Assembly: GCA_035403465.1 (NCBI GenBank)
Contig: DAONFG010000009.1
Coordinates: 1-64,000, forward strand
Direction: 5' to 3'
DNA length: 64,000 nt
DNA from: JAAYBQ01 sp035403465
GTDB lineage: Bacteria > Spirochaetota > UBA4802 > UBA5550
Part shown: one piece after another, positions 1-7,850 of the stretch
Position numbering within the stretch: position 1 is the stretch's first letter
Layout: each line of letters starts with the position of its first letter
Program-made: the position numbers and the translations under genes
The notes under the pieces: generated by a model
The model's database searches: none
Told to the model about the DNA's origin: nothing
What the model saw: the letters and a program-made list of their open reading frames with translations, nothing else

Positions 1-478
1 CTGCAATTTCATCTTCAGAAGCCATGCCCGTTGACATTATCACAGGCTTGCGTGTGTGCGCTATCCTTCTCAGCAGCGGGATATTGGTAACCTCGGACGA
101 GGCGACCTTGTAGAGCTTGACCCCTGTATATTCAAGCAGGTCAACGGACTGGGCGTCAAAGGGGGCCGAAAAGAATTCAACACCGCTTGCGGTTGCCCTC
201 TCTTTAAGTTTAAGGTACTCATCTTTTTCAAGGGTGAACTTCGACAAAAAGTCAATTACGCCCCTGTCCTGGAAGCTCATGTCCCCTTTTTCCATGAGGG
301 ACCTGGTGTATGGTGAGTTCATCAGTTCAGGGTTGAATGTCTGGAACTTGACAGCGTCCGCTCCTGATTCAGCTGCGCGCATGATCATTTCGTAGGCCTG
401 GGCAAAGCTGCCGTTATGGTTAAGACCGATCTCTGCAATGAAGACCGGGTTTTTGTGTTTGAATACGGATTCCAGCAT
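1..478 (-). CDS. NeuB/SpsE/PseI-family nonulosonate (sialic-acid-like) synthase, 5' part only
   Basis: The reverse strand encodes about 159 residues beginning MLESVFKHKNPVFIAEIG and running off the left edge, so only the N-terminal half is present. The AEIGLNHNG motif near residue 15, the AVKFQTF strand, and the later KVASSE and STGMA motifs are hallmarks of the NeuB TIM-barrel. This family condenses phosphoenolpyruvate with an N-acetylated hexosamine to make sialic, legionaminic or pseudaminic acid for surface glycans or flagellin glycosylation. The start is the ATG at 476-478, with a GGTGGT stretch upstream in the mRNA sense. The C-terminal SAF/antifreeze-like domain expected in this family lies outside the window. 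The exact sugar cannot be told from this fragment. Confidence 0.88.
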   Translation of the reverse strand, partial: MLESVFKHKNPVFIAEIGLNHNGSFAQAYEMIMRAAESGADAVKFQTFNPELMNSPYTRSLMEKGDMSFQDRGVIDFLSKFTLEKDEYLKLKERATASGVEFFSAPFDAQSVDLLEYTGVKLYKVASSEVTNIPLLRRIAHTRKPVIMSTGMASEDEIA

Positions 479-623
479 GTTGATACCACCGGTGTCTGCA
501 ATATTTTTTACTGTCCCCGCACTGCACTTTTTTGCCGCAGAGGCACAGAGCACACGGAGTTGTGTATTTTAGAAAGAATCAAGATAATATAGTAAATGAT
601 AAATGTAAAGTATTTTATAAGCT

Positions 624-920
624 TTACCATGATGGCGGGGGTAACCGGCTGTCGTATTTCTTTTCCATATCCTCGATTTTCTTTTTCAGATCTCCGTAAG
701 TGGAGAGCATATGCCGCAGTTTTGTGAATGCACGTATAATCTGGATGCTTGTATTTACAGCTCTTTCACTGTTTAGTACATTGGAAAGCATCAGAATGCC
801 ATGTTCGGTAAAAGCAAATGGAAATTTTCTTGTGCCGCCACGGCTTGATGTCGCATTTTGTGATACAAGTTTTGCAGTTCATCCCGGTTAAGCTGAAACA
901 TAAAATCGGGGGTGAACCGG
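624..920 (-). pseudogene. ORF6N-domain (KilA-N/ORF6N type) protein remnant, frameshifted
   Basis: On the reverse strand, one frame (about 920-868) reads RFTPDFMFQLNRDELQNL, the conserved middle of ORF6N domains. After a shift near 863-870, probably one lost base, the next frame reads SQNATSSRGG, then FAFTEHGILMLSNVLNSERA, then a coiled-coil tail ending at the TAA at 624-626. Together these match the usual ORF6N order of a FMFQL stretch, SQN, FAFTEHG and a C-terminal coiled coil. The N-terminal part (LYGV.T region) is not recognisable; a short inverted repeat at 933-952 lies where it should join. ORF6N proteins are DNA-binding proteins common in phages and mobile elements. This copy is dead, a trace of past mobile DNA beside glpK. 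Confidence 0.75.
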
Positions 921-932
921 AATGGGATGCAC

Positions 933-952
933 CACGGGGTAGCAACCCCGTG
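933..952. repeat. short inverted repeat upstream of glpK
   Basis: CACGGGGT at 933-940 and ACCCCGTG at 945-952 form a perfect 8-bp stem with a 4-base loop. It lies at the broken 5' end of the ORF6N remnant and about 110 bases before glpK. There is no T-run directly after it on the plus strand, so it is not a standard terminator. Confidence 0.5.
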
Positions 953-1061
953 TTCTGAAGAAATCTCGCGAAATAAAAATCATTCCCTGATTCATAAATA
1001 TTTGACAGCCCGCGCATTCTGTATAAAATTAATTCCGTAATGTCCGCCACGGAGGAAGCGC

Positions 1062-2552
1062 ATGTCTGATAAGAAATATATAATCGCCATGGACCTTGGC
1101 ACTACCGGCAACAGGGTCTTCTGTTTTGATGACAAGGGGAAGGTGATATCAAGTTCATACAGGGAATTCACGCAGTACTTTCCTAAACCGGGATGGGTTG
1201 AACATGACGGTCTTGAAATATGGGATTCCATATGCGAGCTGATCCCCGAGGCGATAAAAAAGGGTGACCTGAACCCTGCATCCGCAGTTTCAATAGGGAT
1301 AACAAACCAGCGCGAAACTTCGATACTCTGGGACGCCGAAACAGGCAGGCCGATTTACAGGGCCATAGTGTGGCAGTGCAGGCGCACCACGGATATATGC
1401 AACCAGCTGAAGGAGTGGGGACACGAGGCGAAGTTCAGGGAACAGACAGGCCTGGTTATTGACGCGTACTTTTCGGGTACAAAGATAAAGTGGATGTTTG
1501 ACAATGTCATGGACGCGCGCCAGCTTGCAAAGAAGGGGAGGCTGCGCTTTGGAACCATTGATACCTGGATCCTCTGGAAACTGACCGGCGGCAAGTCTCA
1601 TGCGACTGATTACACCAACGCGTCCCGGACTCTCATATTCAACATAAAAGAGAAGAAGTGGTCCCCCGAACTCTGCGACATCCTTGACATACCGATGAAT
1701 ATACTTCCAGAAGTGTACCCCTCTGCCTGCAATTTCGGCCGCACCTCGGGCTGTTCTTTTATCCCCGACGGTATTGAGATCGGAGGGATTGCCGGCGACC
1801 AGCAGGCTGCCATGGTGGGGCAGTGCTGTGTAACACCGGGACGCACAAAGAACACTTACGGTACAGGCTGTTTCATGCTGCTTAACAACGGGCCCGAATA
1901 CATCATATCACAAAACGGCCTGCTGACCACGCTTACCCCTGACAGCAAGGGGAACCCGGTCTACGCACTTGAAGGCTCGGTGTTCATAGGCGGTGCGGTC
2001 ATGCAGTGGCTGCGCGACTACATGAAGTTTTTTGACAGCGCCACGGAGTCCGAGGGCATCGCCTTATCAATTTTCAACCGTGACGACGAGGTTGTGTTTG
2101 TCCCGGCCTTCGTAGGCCTTGGCGCGCCGTACTGGAACATGGACGCGCGCGGCGCGATATTCGGTCTGACCCGCGATACAACGCGCGAACAGATAGTCAG
2201 GGCAGCGCTCAAGTCGATCGCATTCCAGTCCATGGACGTGATCCACGCAATGGAGCAGGACACCGGTAAGCGCATCAACGAACTGCGTGTTGACGGCGGT
2301 GCGACCGACAACAAGTTTCTGATGCAGTTCCAGTCCGACATACTTGGAGTCCCGGTACTCCTGCCCGAGATCAGGGAATCGACTGCCCTTGGCGCTGCTT
2401 ACCTTGCAGGGATCTCATCGGGATTCTATCCGACTATAGAGGCAATTGCTTCAGAAAATAAGATCAGCAGGAGGTTCGAACCTGTGATGAACAGCTCCGA
2501 GCGCGAAAAACAGGCGGCACTGTGGAAAAAAACAGTGGCAAAACTTTTATAA
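1062..2552 (+). CDS. glpK: glycerol kinase
   Basis: This 496-residue cytoplasmic enzyme of the FGGY kinase family phosphorylates glycerol to sn-glycerol 3-phosphate using ATP, feeding glycolysis and phospholipid synthesis. The N-terminal phosphate loop DLGTTGNR (about residues 11-18), the glycerol-binding NQRE stretch, DTWILWKLTGG, DYTNASRT and the ATP-side GIAGDQQAA and DGGATDN motifs are all present. The length matches GlpK (about 500). A GGAGGAAG ribosome-binding site sits just before the ATG. No glycerol facilitator or glpD lies next to it; upstream is only the ORF6N remnant. Another FGGY sugar kinase is possible but the motif set fits GlpK best. Confidence 0.93.
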   Translation: MSDKKYIIAMDLGTTGNRVFCFDDKGKVISSSYREFTQYFPKPGWVEHDGLEIWDSICELIPEAIKKGDLNPASAVSIGITNQRETSILWDAETGRPIYRAIVWQCRRTTDICNQLKEWGHEAKFREQTGLVIDAYFSGTKIKWMFDNVMDARQLAKKGRLRFGTIDTWILWKLTGGKSHATDYTNASRTLIFNIKEKKWSPELCDILDIPMNILPEVYPSACNFGRTSGCSFIPDGIEIGGIAGDQQAAMVGQCCVTPGRTKNTYGTGCFMLLNNGPEYIISQNGLLTTLTPDSKGNPVYALEGSVFIGGAVMQWLRDYMKFFDSATESEGIALSIFNRDDEVVFVPAFVGLGAPYWNMDARGAIFGLTRDTTREQIVRAALKSIAFQSMDVIHAMEQDTGKRINELRVDGGATDNKFLMQFQSDILGVPVLLPEIRESTALGAAYLAGISSGFYPTIEAIASENKISRRFEPVMNSSEREKQAALWKKTVAKLL

Positions 2553-2636
2553 AAAACTGTTTCATGGTTGCTTTTTTTAAATTTTTATAATATTATATTT
2601 ATATCATACCAAAACGCAAAATGCCGGAGGCCTTCA

Positions 2637-2834
2637 ATGGCAAAACCAATGCTGGGAGAAATGCTCGTACAGAACAAAGTTATTACACAAGATCAGATGA
2701 ACAGGGCCCTTGAGATTCAGACCAGCGAGGGCGGGCTTATAGGAATTATTCTTGTTTCACAGGGGATCATTACCGAGCAGACCCTTGTGGAATACCTTGC
2801 ACTTCAGGCCAAGATAGTTACCACATCGGAATAA
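2637..2834 (+). CDS. small MshEN/GspE N-terminal-domain-like protein
   Basis: A 65-residue protein starting at the ATG at 2637, preceded by a CGGAGG ribosome-binding site; an upstream in-frame start at 2568 has none. The sequence (LGEMLVQNKVITQDQMNRAL, then LIGIILVSQGIITEQTLVEY) is the two-repeat helical pattern of the T2SSE_N/MshEN domain found at the N-terminus of PilB/GspE secretion ATPases and in free-standing c-di-GMP-binding proteins. No ATPase domain follows, and a strong terminator comes directly after the gene, so it is complete and transcribed as a short unit. Function unknown; it could be a free nucleotide-sensing or adaptor module. Confidence 0.72.
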   Translation: MAKPMLGEMLVQNKVITQDQMNRALEIQTSEGGLIGIILVSQGIITEQTLVEYLALQAKIVTTSE

Positions 2835-2856
2835 ATCAACCATCCACTTCAGTAGA

Positions 2857-2896
2857 GATAAACCGGGATTTAATTCTCCGGTTTATCTTTTTTTTT
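2857..2896 (+). terminator. Rho-independent terminator
   Basis: GATAAACCGG (2857-2866) pairs with CCGGTTTATC (2878-2887) across an 11-base loop and is followed by a run of nine T. It ends the small MshEN gene transcript. Confidence 0.92.
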
Positions 2897-3168
2897 ACAT
2901 ATCAGCATGACTTCCGGTATATTAATATTCTGTCATAATAACGAAGTTTCGGAAACTACGTTAAAACCCTGTTTGCACGGCGTTTTAACCGGGTCCGCTG
3001 AAAAAGAACTTGTTTTTTTTATGCAGATGCCAAAAGTTACTGTATCCTGAATAAACAGGTTTGTTTCGGTCATGCTGTTGCAGTTTACGATTGCGCTGAT
3101 GCATAACCCGCCCATTTCGTAAAAGATACAGCATCCCAATACTTTATATACCGGGAGTAAATTAAATT
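2897..3168. other. intergenic gap with an inverted repeat
   Basis: No coding signal is visible between the terminator and the prenyltransferase gene. GTTAAAAC (2960-2967) and GTTTTAAC (2982-2989) form a perfect 8-bp inverted repeat. No clear promoter or riboswitch could be recognised. Confidence 0.4.
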
Positions 3169-4077
3169 ATGAAGCACTCAGTAAAAGAATGGATATTTGC
3201 GACACGTCCATGGTCGTTTCCTGCCTCAGCCACGTCAGCCCTTGTTGCCTTTTCTTACGTATTCTTCAGGTTTTCCAGTCAGTCTGAACTGGTCAGTATT
3301 AACTGGTGCTACGGCATACTGGCAATCCTGGGAGCAGTGATTTTCCAGGCCGGAAGTAATGTCGCGAATGATTATGTTGATTATCAGCATAAAGTAGACA
3401 CAAAAGAATCCATTGGAATTAACCGTCTCCTGATTGATGAAGTTTTTGAGCCGAAATCATTTTTACGTTATTCAGTTATCCTCCTCTCCATAGGCATCCT
3501 GCTTGGCGTGTTCCTCATGGTTAATACGGGGATCGATCTGCTCTGGATAGGAATTATAGGCGCTTTAAGCGGGTTCTTCTATTATAAACTGAAATACATT
3601 GCACTGGGGGACCTCCTGATCTATATTATTTTCGGGCCCATGATTATGCTGGGAACAGTTTTCGTCATGACGACTGATCTTGATCCGGACGCATTGATGA
3701 TTTCAATCCCCGTCGGATTTTTAATTGTAAATATTCTTCATGCCAATAATACCCGCGACATGATGCACGACGGCAAAGCCAACATAAAGACACAGGCCAT
3801 GCTTCTGGGAGTCAGGGGAGCTATAATTCAATACATGATACTGGCTGTCGGAGCTTACTTTGCGGTGGCAGTAATGGCAGCTTTCGGCATTCTGCATCCG
3901 CTTTCTCTTATCGTGTTTGTGACCCTGCCGCTGACAATAATGAATATCAAAAAGATACGGAGAGCTGAATTTGACAAACCTGAACTCATAAATAACATGG
4001 ACGAAATGTCTGCCAAACTGGTTCTGGCATTCGGAGTGCTGCTAGCTGTATCAAATTTTATAGCGGCATATTTATGA
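3169..4077 (+). CDS. MenA-like prenyltransferase (UbiA superfamily)
   Basis: A 302-residue integral membrane protein with about eight hydrophobic helices. The first aspartate-rich motif is NVANDYVDYQHKVD and the second is NNTRDMMHDGKANIKT, followed by a QAMLLG turn. This spacing is typical of MenA, which attaches the polyprenyl chain to 1,4-dihydroxy-2-naphthoate in menaquinone synthesis; the catalytic Asp pairs bind Mg-diphosphate. The stop overlaps the start of the next gene (ATGA), so the two are translationally coupled. No other men genes are in the window, and another aromatic acceptor cannot be excluded. The start ATG has a GGGAG about 12 bases upstream. Confidence 0.75.
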   Translation: MKHSVKEWIFATRPWSFPASATSALVAFSYVFFRFSSQSELVSINWCYGILAILGAVIFQAGSNVANDYVDYQHKVDTKESIGINRLLIDEVFEPKSFLRYSVILLSIGILLGVFLMVNTGIDLLWIGIIGALSGFFYYKLKYIALGDLLIYIIFGPMIMLGTVFVMTTDLDPDALMISIPVGFLIVNILHANNTRDMMHDGKANIKTQAMLLGVRGAIIQYMILAVGAYFAVAVMAAFGILHPLSLIVFVTLPLTIMNIKKIRRAEFDKPELINNMDEMSAKLVLAFGVLLAVSNFIAAYL

Positions 4078-4688
4078 AAAAGATAATTGCACCTGTAGTC
4101 ATCGCCGCACTGCTCTGGTTCGTGATGTTTTCACCATGGACCAGAGATTACGTGAACTTCTGGATCACAATGGGAATCGCGGCAGTAGCCCTTGCGGTAA
4201 TGAGCGCTTTTCTGTGCGATGATTTTAAAAAACAGTTTTCATTATCGCTGAAAGATGCTATGATCGGCCTGGTTTCGGCAGCCGTGTTATACCTGGTGTT
4301 TTACCTTGGCGATTTTTTTTCCTCCCTGCTCTTTCATTTTGCAAAAGGGCAGGTCAACAGCATCTACCTGATGAAAGAGGGACAGAACCCGCTTTACCTG
4401 GGTTTACTGCTTGCGTTCTTCATCGGGCCTGCAGAAGAAATTTTCTGGCGCGGTTTTGTTCAACGCTCACTGGCTGCAAAATACGGGCAGTGGCAGGCAT
4501 TGGTTGCCGCTTCGCTTGTATATACGCTTGTGCATGTCTGGTCGTTCAATTTTATGCTGATTATGGCTGCCATGGTATGCGGTGTTTTCTGGGGCCTGAT
4601 TTATAAATACAACAGGAACATTACCACCCTGATCATTTCACATGCCGTGTGGGATGTTCTGGTGTTTATTGTATTCCCGATTTTATAG
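4074..4688 (+). CDS. CPBP-family intramembrane metalloprotease (CAAX/Rce1 type)
   Basis: A 204-residue membrane protein with about six helices. It has the family motifs: EEIFWR (Glu121, Glu122, Arg126), a histidine in TLVHVWSFN (His154) and ISHAVWD (His190). These glutamates and histidines form the presumed metal site of CPBP/ABI proteases. The gene overlaps the upstream prenyltransferase by four bases. Bacterial CPBP proteins have varied roles (bacteriocin self-immunity, protein maturation), so no substrate can be named. Confidence 0.85.
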   Translation: MKKIIAPVVIAALLWFVMFSPWTRDYVNFWITMGIAAVALAVMSAFLCDDFKKQFSLSLKDAMIGLVSAAVLYLVFYLGDFFSSLLFHFAKGQVNSIYLMKEGQNPLYLGLLLAFFIGPAEEIFWRGFVQRSLAAKYGQWQALVAASLVYTLVHVWSFNFMLIMAAMVCGVFWGLIYKYNRNITTLIISHAVWDVLVFIVFPIL

Positions 4689-4725
4689 ATGGTAATATGC
4701 GGTTCCCGGCCATGGTATTCCCCCA

Positions 4726-5838
4726 GTGAAATATATTAAACTGTACATACTCCTTGCCGCGTTTTTTTCCGCAGGGTGTCTCTCCTCCGGAGATTATGAC
4801 GGGGAGCGGTTCTTCACTGTAGTGGCTGCGGGTGACACCGTGCACCCGGTGAACGAAGGCCACGTTGATGAGTTCATCGCTCTGGGCAAAGAGATCTATG
4901 CTCCCACAAGGGATATTATCAGCAGCGGTGATTTGTCCTTTGTCAATGTAGAGGGGCCTTTCATGGAGAACAGGAAAGGCCTGGAACAGGGTAATATAGT
5001 ATTCGCCGGTTACACCGGTGACCTTGACAACATGCTCTGGGCCGGGTTCAACTGCTTCAGCCTGGCCAATAACCACGCCCTGGACTGCGGTGCAGCCGGC
5101 GTGAAGAGCACCCTGGATCTTTTCGGGAAGAAAAAATCCGAACCTGAACACAGGAATATTATCTTTGCCGGGCTGGGCCTTACTCCTGGCGATGCTGAGA
5201 AATTTTCAGCTGCTGTAATAAATAATGTGCAGGTTGCATTCTTTGCATACTCTGCACGCTACAACAGGGAGGGGAACCTCTGCAATTCCTTCTCGCCTGA
5301 TAAAGTTGTTGCTGATCTGCGGAGCGCTGAAGGTGCGCAGCTAAAAATAGTTTCGGTACATCACGGGGATGAGTTTGTCCATGTGCCTCCGGCCGATGTG
5401 GTAAGGGATTACCATGCACTTATCGACGCCGGCGCTGACCTTGTGCTGGGACATCACCCCCATGTGGTGCAGGGTATCGAAAAGTACGGCAGGGGGATCA
5501 TTTTCTACTCGCTTGGGAATTATGCAATGGGGACTGTTTCTAAAAGGCATATGAGGCGTAACGGCAAACTTTACAGTTTTATTACACGGGTGAGGTTCAG
5601 GAAAACCGGGCAGTCGCTCCGCCCTGAATCTGTCGAGGTGTTCCCTTTGTATTCAGATAACGCGAATGAGCTTGTGGTAAACGGCAAGGTGCTCAAGCGG
5701 CGCAGGTTTGTTCCCGAGGTGCTTACCGGCGACTTTGCGGACCATGTGCTTGACCGCATCGAGTCCTGGTCTGCGCAGGTTCCGGGAAACAAAACGGTAT
5801 TTGCCCGCGAAGGGGACGTGCTTACGGTGAAGTTCTGA
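4726..5838 (+). CDS. CapA-like (PGA_cap) metallophosphatase-fold lipoprotein
   Basis: A 370-residue protein with a lipoprotein signal peptide (LLAAFFSAGC, lipobox Cys near residue 18) followed by a CapA/PgsA domain. The motifs GDLSFVNVEGP, FNCFSLANNHALD, SVHHGDE, GADLVLGHHPHVVQG and FYSLGNYAMG are those of the calcineurin-like CapA family, associated with poly-gamma-glutamate or related anionic capsule polymers. The start is GTG at 4726; no upstream in-frame ATG exists and the ribosome-binding site is weak. The gene follows the CPBP protease gene by 37 bases. No pgsB/pgsC ligase genes are nearby, so polymer synthesis is not supported and its substrate is open. Confidence 0.82.
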   Translation: MKYIKLYILLAAFFSAGCLSSGDYDGERFFTVVAAGDTVHPVNEGHVDEFIALGKEIYAPTRDIISSGDLSFVNVEGPFMENRKGLEQGNIVFAGYTGDLDNMLWAGFNCFSLANNHALDCGAAGVKSTLDLFGKKKSEPEHRNIIFAGLGLTPGDAEKFSAAVINNVQVAFFAYSARYNREGNLCNSFSPDKVVADLRSAEGAQLKIVSVHHGDEFVHVPPADVVRDYHALIDAGADLVLGHHPHVVQGIEKYGRGIIFYSLGNYAMGTVSKRHMRRNGKLYSFITRVRFRKTGQSLRPESVEVFPLYSDNANELVVNGKVLKRRRFVPEVLTGDFADHVLDRIESWSAQVPGNKTVFAREGDVLTVKF

Positions 5839-6264
5839 GGTGCAACTACTTTCCCGGCCCCCGGCCGATTAACATAACACTATAGACGAATCATTTATGC
5901 CAGGCAGAAACTTCTGTCTGGAAGAGGGGATAGCACAAATCAGTTGAGGAAATCCCTTCTCCCGTTATGGGTTAAATGCAGTATTAATATCTGAACATTT
6001 ATGTCAGGATTATTTCAAAAAATTAAACCCGGGAGAAGGTGCGCAGTAGCGCGGAAGAGGGCATGCGGTTAAGTCTATTAACCCCTTCCGGGGGTGGCGG
6101 GTAAACTTGCATGAAATACATAGAGTTTTTCCGCCGGGGGCGTAACCTTAATGCTGCAGCCGGAATTTTGCGCAGTCTATGGATACCCGCCTGCGCGGGT
6201 ATGACAGTGAGTGATGATGCCGTGTTCATTATTCACCGCCCGTCTCTGTGCGAGCTTGTTTGGT
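5839..6264. repeat. non-coding gap with palindromic REP-like repeats
   Basis: This 426-base gap holds no believable gene. It contains a hairpin at 5900-5921 (CCAGGCAGAA/TTCTGTCTGG, one G-U pair), a perfect 10-bp inverted repeat CCTTCTCCCG (5955-5964) and CGGGAGAAGG (6030-6039), and a REP-like unit ATACCCGC (6183-6190)/GCGGGTAT (6195-6202) followed by GACAG. The last resembles units at 7749-7834 and 45006-45028. The short reverse-strand ORF here encodes the VIPAQAGIH string that this repeat type yields when translated, so it is not a gene. Confidence 0.7.
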
Positions 6265-7206
6265 TTATACTTCCGGTTCCCTGATTGTTATGTTGTTTCT
6301 CTTTAGAAACTCCGTGTAACCGTAAACATCCTTTCCGGCGAACCTTATCTTAACGGCATTAACAGGACAGTTGTTCACGCACCCGAAGCACGCAATACAT
6401 TTATCCGTATCAACTGAAGCCTTATCAGGGCCGATTGCATCAACCGGGCACGACTCACTGCATTTTCCGCACCTGATGCATTTTTTATCATCAATGGAAT
6501 GCCCGGTCATTACCAGCTTTGTGAAGGCGATCGAAGTGCCGCCTTTTATCAGGTTGTTCAGGCTGAAGTTCCCCTTAACGTCAATTCCTTTCCCGGCCTG
6601 TGCGTTTGACAGGACAGATTCAGCATAGCTGCGTGCCGTGGTGAATGTACCTTCATCGGGCAGGTGCCTGTATTTAAGTACGCGGCCGCCGTTTCCCGCA
6701 GACCAGGTTGGAGCAAATGTCGACATGTTCGGGAATTCTTTCATTCCTGCCGGGACCCCGCCCTTATCCGCGAGGAGTGCGAGCAGTTCGCACGCGGTAT
6801 TGTGCTGGTTGCCGCCTGCACCGCCGAATGTAACAAATGATGCGACCGGGATGCCTTCAATGGATGGTATTGTTTTCAGCCACTTGCGGAAATTTTCCGG
6901 GACCTCGTAGTAAAATACCGGTGAACCTGCTGCTATGATGTCGTAACCTGAAATTTTTTCCGCGTCAAGATTCCTGTAGTCGCCGGAAGTAACCTTTATA
7001 CCCTGCTTTCTCCAGGATGATACGATCACCCTGCCGATTCTCTCTGTGTTTCCCGCCTGGCTGTACCAGATAACCAGGCCGGTTTTTATCTTTCCGTTTT
7101 TCATGACCCTGTTGTTTTTTATTTTTATTCCCATGCTTTTACATCCTGTTATAATTGCTGTTGCAGTTAGAATCGTTCCGGTTATGAATACTTTTCTTGT
7201 CAGCAT
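6265..7206 (-). CDS. EFR1-type flavodoxin + 2[4Fe-4S] ferredoxin lipoprotein
   Basis: A 313-residue protein: hydrophobic leader with a lipobox-like IITGC near residue 21, a flavodoxin-like domain (about 43-190; VIWYSQAGNTERIG is the FMN phosphate loop) and a C-terminal bacterial ferredoxin domain with two CxxCxxCxxxCP clusters (CIRCGKCSESCP and CIACFGCVNNCP). EFR1-family proteins are small electron carriers of unknown partner. The leader suggests the protein is exported and lipid-anchored, which is unusual for a flavodoxin/ferredoxin and would need cofactor loading across the membrane. The start ATG has AGAGGT upstream. It is a single gene facing the repeat-rich gap. Confidence 0.83.
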   Translation of the reverse strand: MLTRKVFITGTILTATAIITGCKSMGIKIKNNRVMKNGKIKTGLVIWYSQAGNTERIGRVIVSSWRKQGIKVTSGDYRNLDAEKISGYDIIAAGSPVFYYEVPENFRKWLKTIPSIEGIPVASFVTFGGAGGNQHNTACELLALLADKGGVPAGMKEFPNMSTFAPTWSAGNGGRVLKYRHLPDEGTFTTARSYAESVLSNAQAGKGIDVKGNFSLNNLIKGGTSIAFTKLVMTGHSIDDKKCIRCGKCSESCPVDAIGPDKASVDTDKCIACFGCVNNCPVNAVKIRFAGKDVYGYTEFLKRNNITIREPEV

Positions 7207-7384
7207 TTGCCTGTACCTCTAATCAGTCACCTGCTTTCAAGGGAGAGCGTGGCTGTAATCTACCTTTAAACTTCGTTCTTAAGCCTTTCAGCAGGAGACT
7301 TCCCCATATAAAATAATTGATTTAAGTCAAGGTAATTATTCACTTATCGGTATAATATAGTATAAATACCCGGAGGTAAAACAT

Positions 7385-7735
7385 ATGGAAAAGGATATCA
7401 GGGGAACAGTTATTAACACAGGAAATTTTATAGAATACCAGGCTGGTTCAGTCGTGAGCAAAGAGATTATACGCAAAGAGACCGGTACTGTTACTATATT
7501 CGCATTCGATAAAGGCGAGGGCTTGAGTGAACACACTGCTCCATTTGACGCGCTTGTACAGGTTATCGACGGCGAGGCCGAGATCATTATCGCCGGTACA
7601 AAGAACAGGCTTGTTAAGGGTGAAATGATCATCATGCCCGCAAACCAGACCCATGCGCTGAATGCGGTTGAGAGATTCAAGATGATCCTCACCATGATCA
7701 GGTCAAAAATACCCTCAGTTGTTTTAAATAAATAA
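7385..7735 (+). CDS. small cupin-domain protein
   Basis: A 116-residue single-domain cupin. Motif 1 is degenerate (GEGLSEHTAPFDALVQVIDGEAEI, with one His and no Glu at the usual place) and motif 2 is GEMIIMPANQTHALNA. This double-stranded beta-helix fold usually binds a metal or small ligand; many such short cupins are orphan sensors or isomerases. A good CGGAGG ribosome-binding site precedes the ATG. The gene converges with ilvE across a palindromic repeat. The function cannot be assigned. Confidence 0.83.
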   Translation: MEKDIRGTVINTGNFIEYQAGSVVSKEIIRKETGTVTIFAFDKGEGLSEHTAPFDALVQVIDGEAEIIIAGTKNRLVKGEMIIMPANQTHALNAVERFKMILTMIRSKIPSVVLNK

Positions 7736-7748
7736 TTTTGGCTGTAAT

Positions 7749-7834
7749 GTCATTCCCGCGAATGCGGGAATCCATTTCTACACCATGTCTACGGTGTAAA
7801 CCAATGGATTCCGGCTCTGACGGCCGGAATGACA
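7749..7834. repeat. nested palindromic repeat (REP/MITE-like)
   Basis: TGTCATTCC (7749-7757) pairs with GGAATGACA (7826-7834), and inside it GGAATCCAT pairs with ATGGATTCC (7804-7812); each arm also holds its own small hairpin (CCCGC/GCGGG and CCGGC/GCCGG). It fills the gap between the convergent cupin and ilvE genes and could serve as a two-way terminator-like structure. It shares its CATTCCCGC core with units near 6183 and 45007. Confidence 0.75.
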
Positions 7835-7850
7835 GTTGAGTCTGCCCTGT

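Noticed and set aside
766..1050. 94-residue reverse-strand ORF upstream of glpK
   Set aside because: It is an out-of-frame reading of the ORF6N remnant; the conserved ORF6N residues lie in the other two frames.
2470..2490. GGTTCGAACC string that looks like a tRNA T-arm
   Set aside because: It lies inside the intact glpK frame and no acceptor, D or anticodon arms surround it.
6023..6229. 68-residue reverse-strand ORF containing VIPAQAGIH
   Set aside because: This is the usual translation of the CATTCCCGC-type palindromic repeat, not a gene; no ribosome-binding site.
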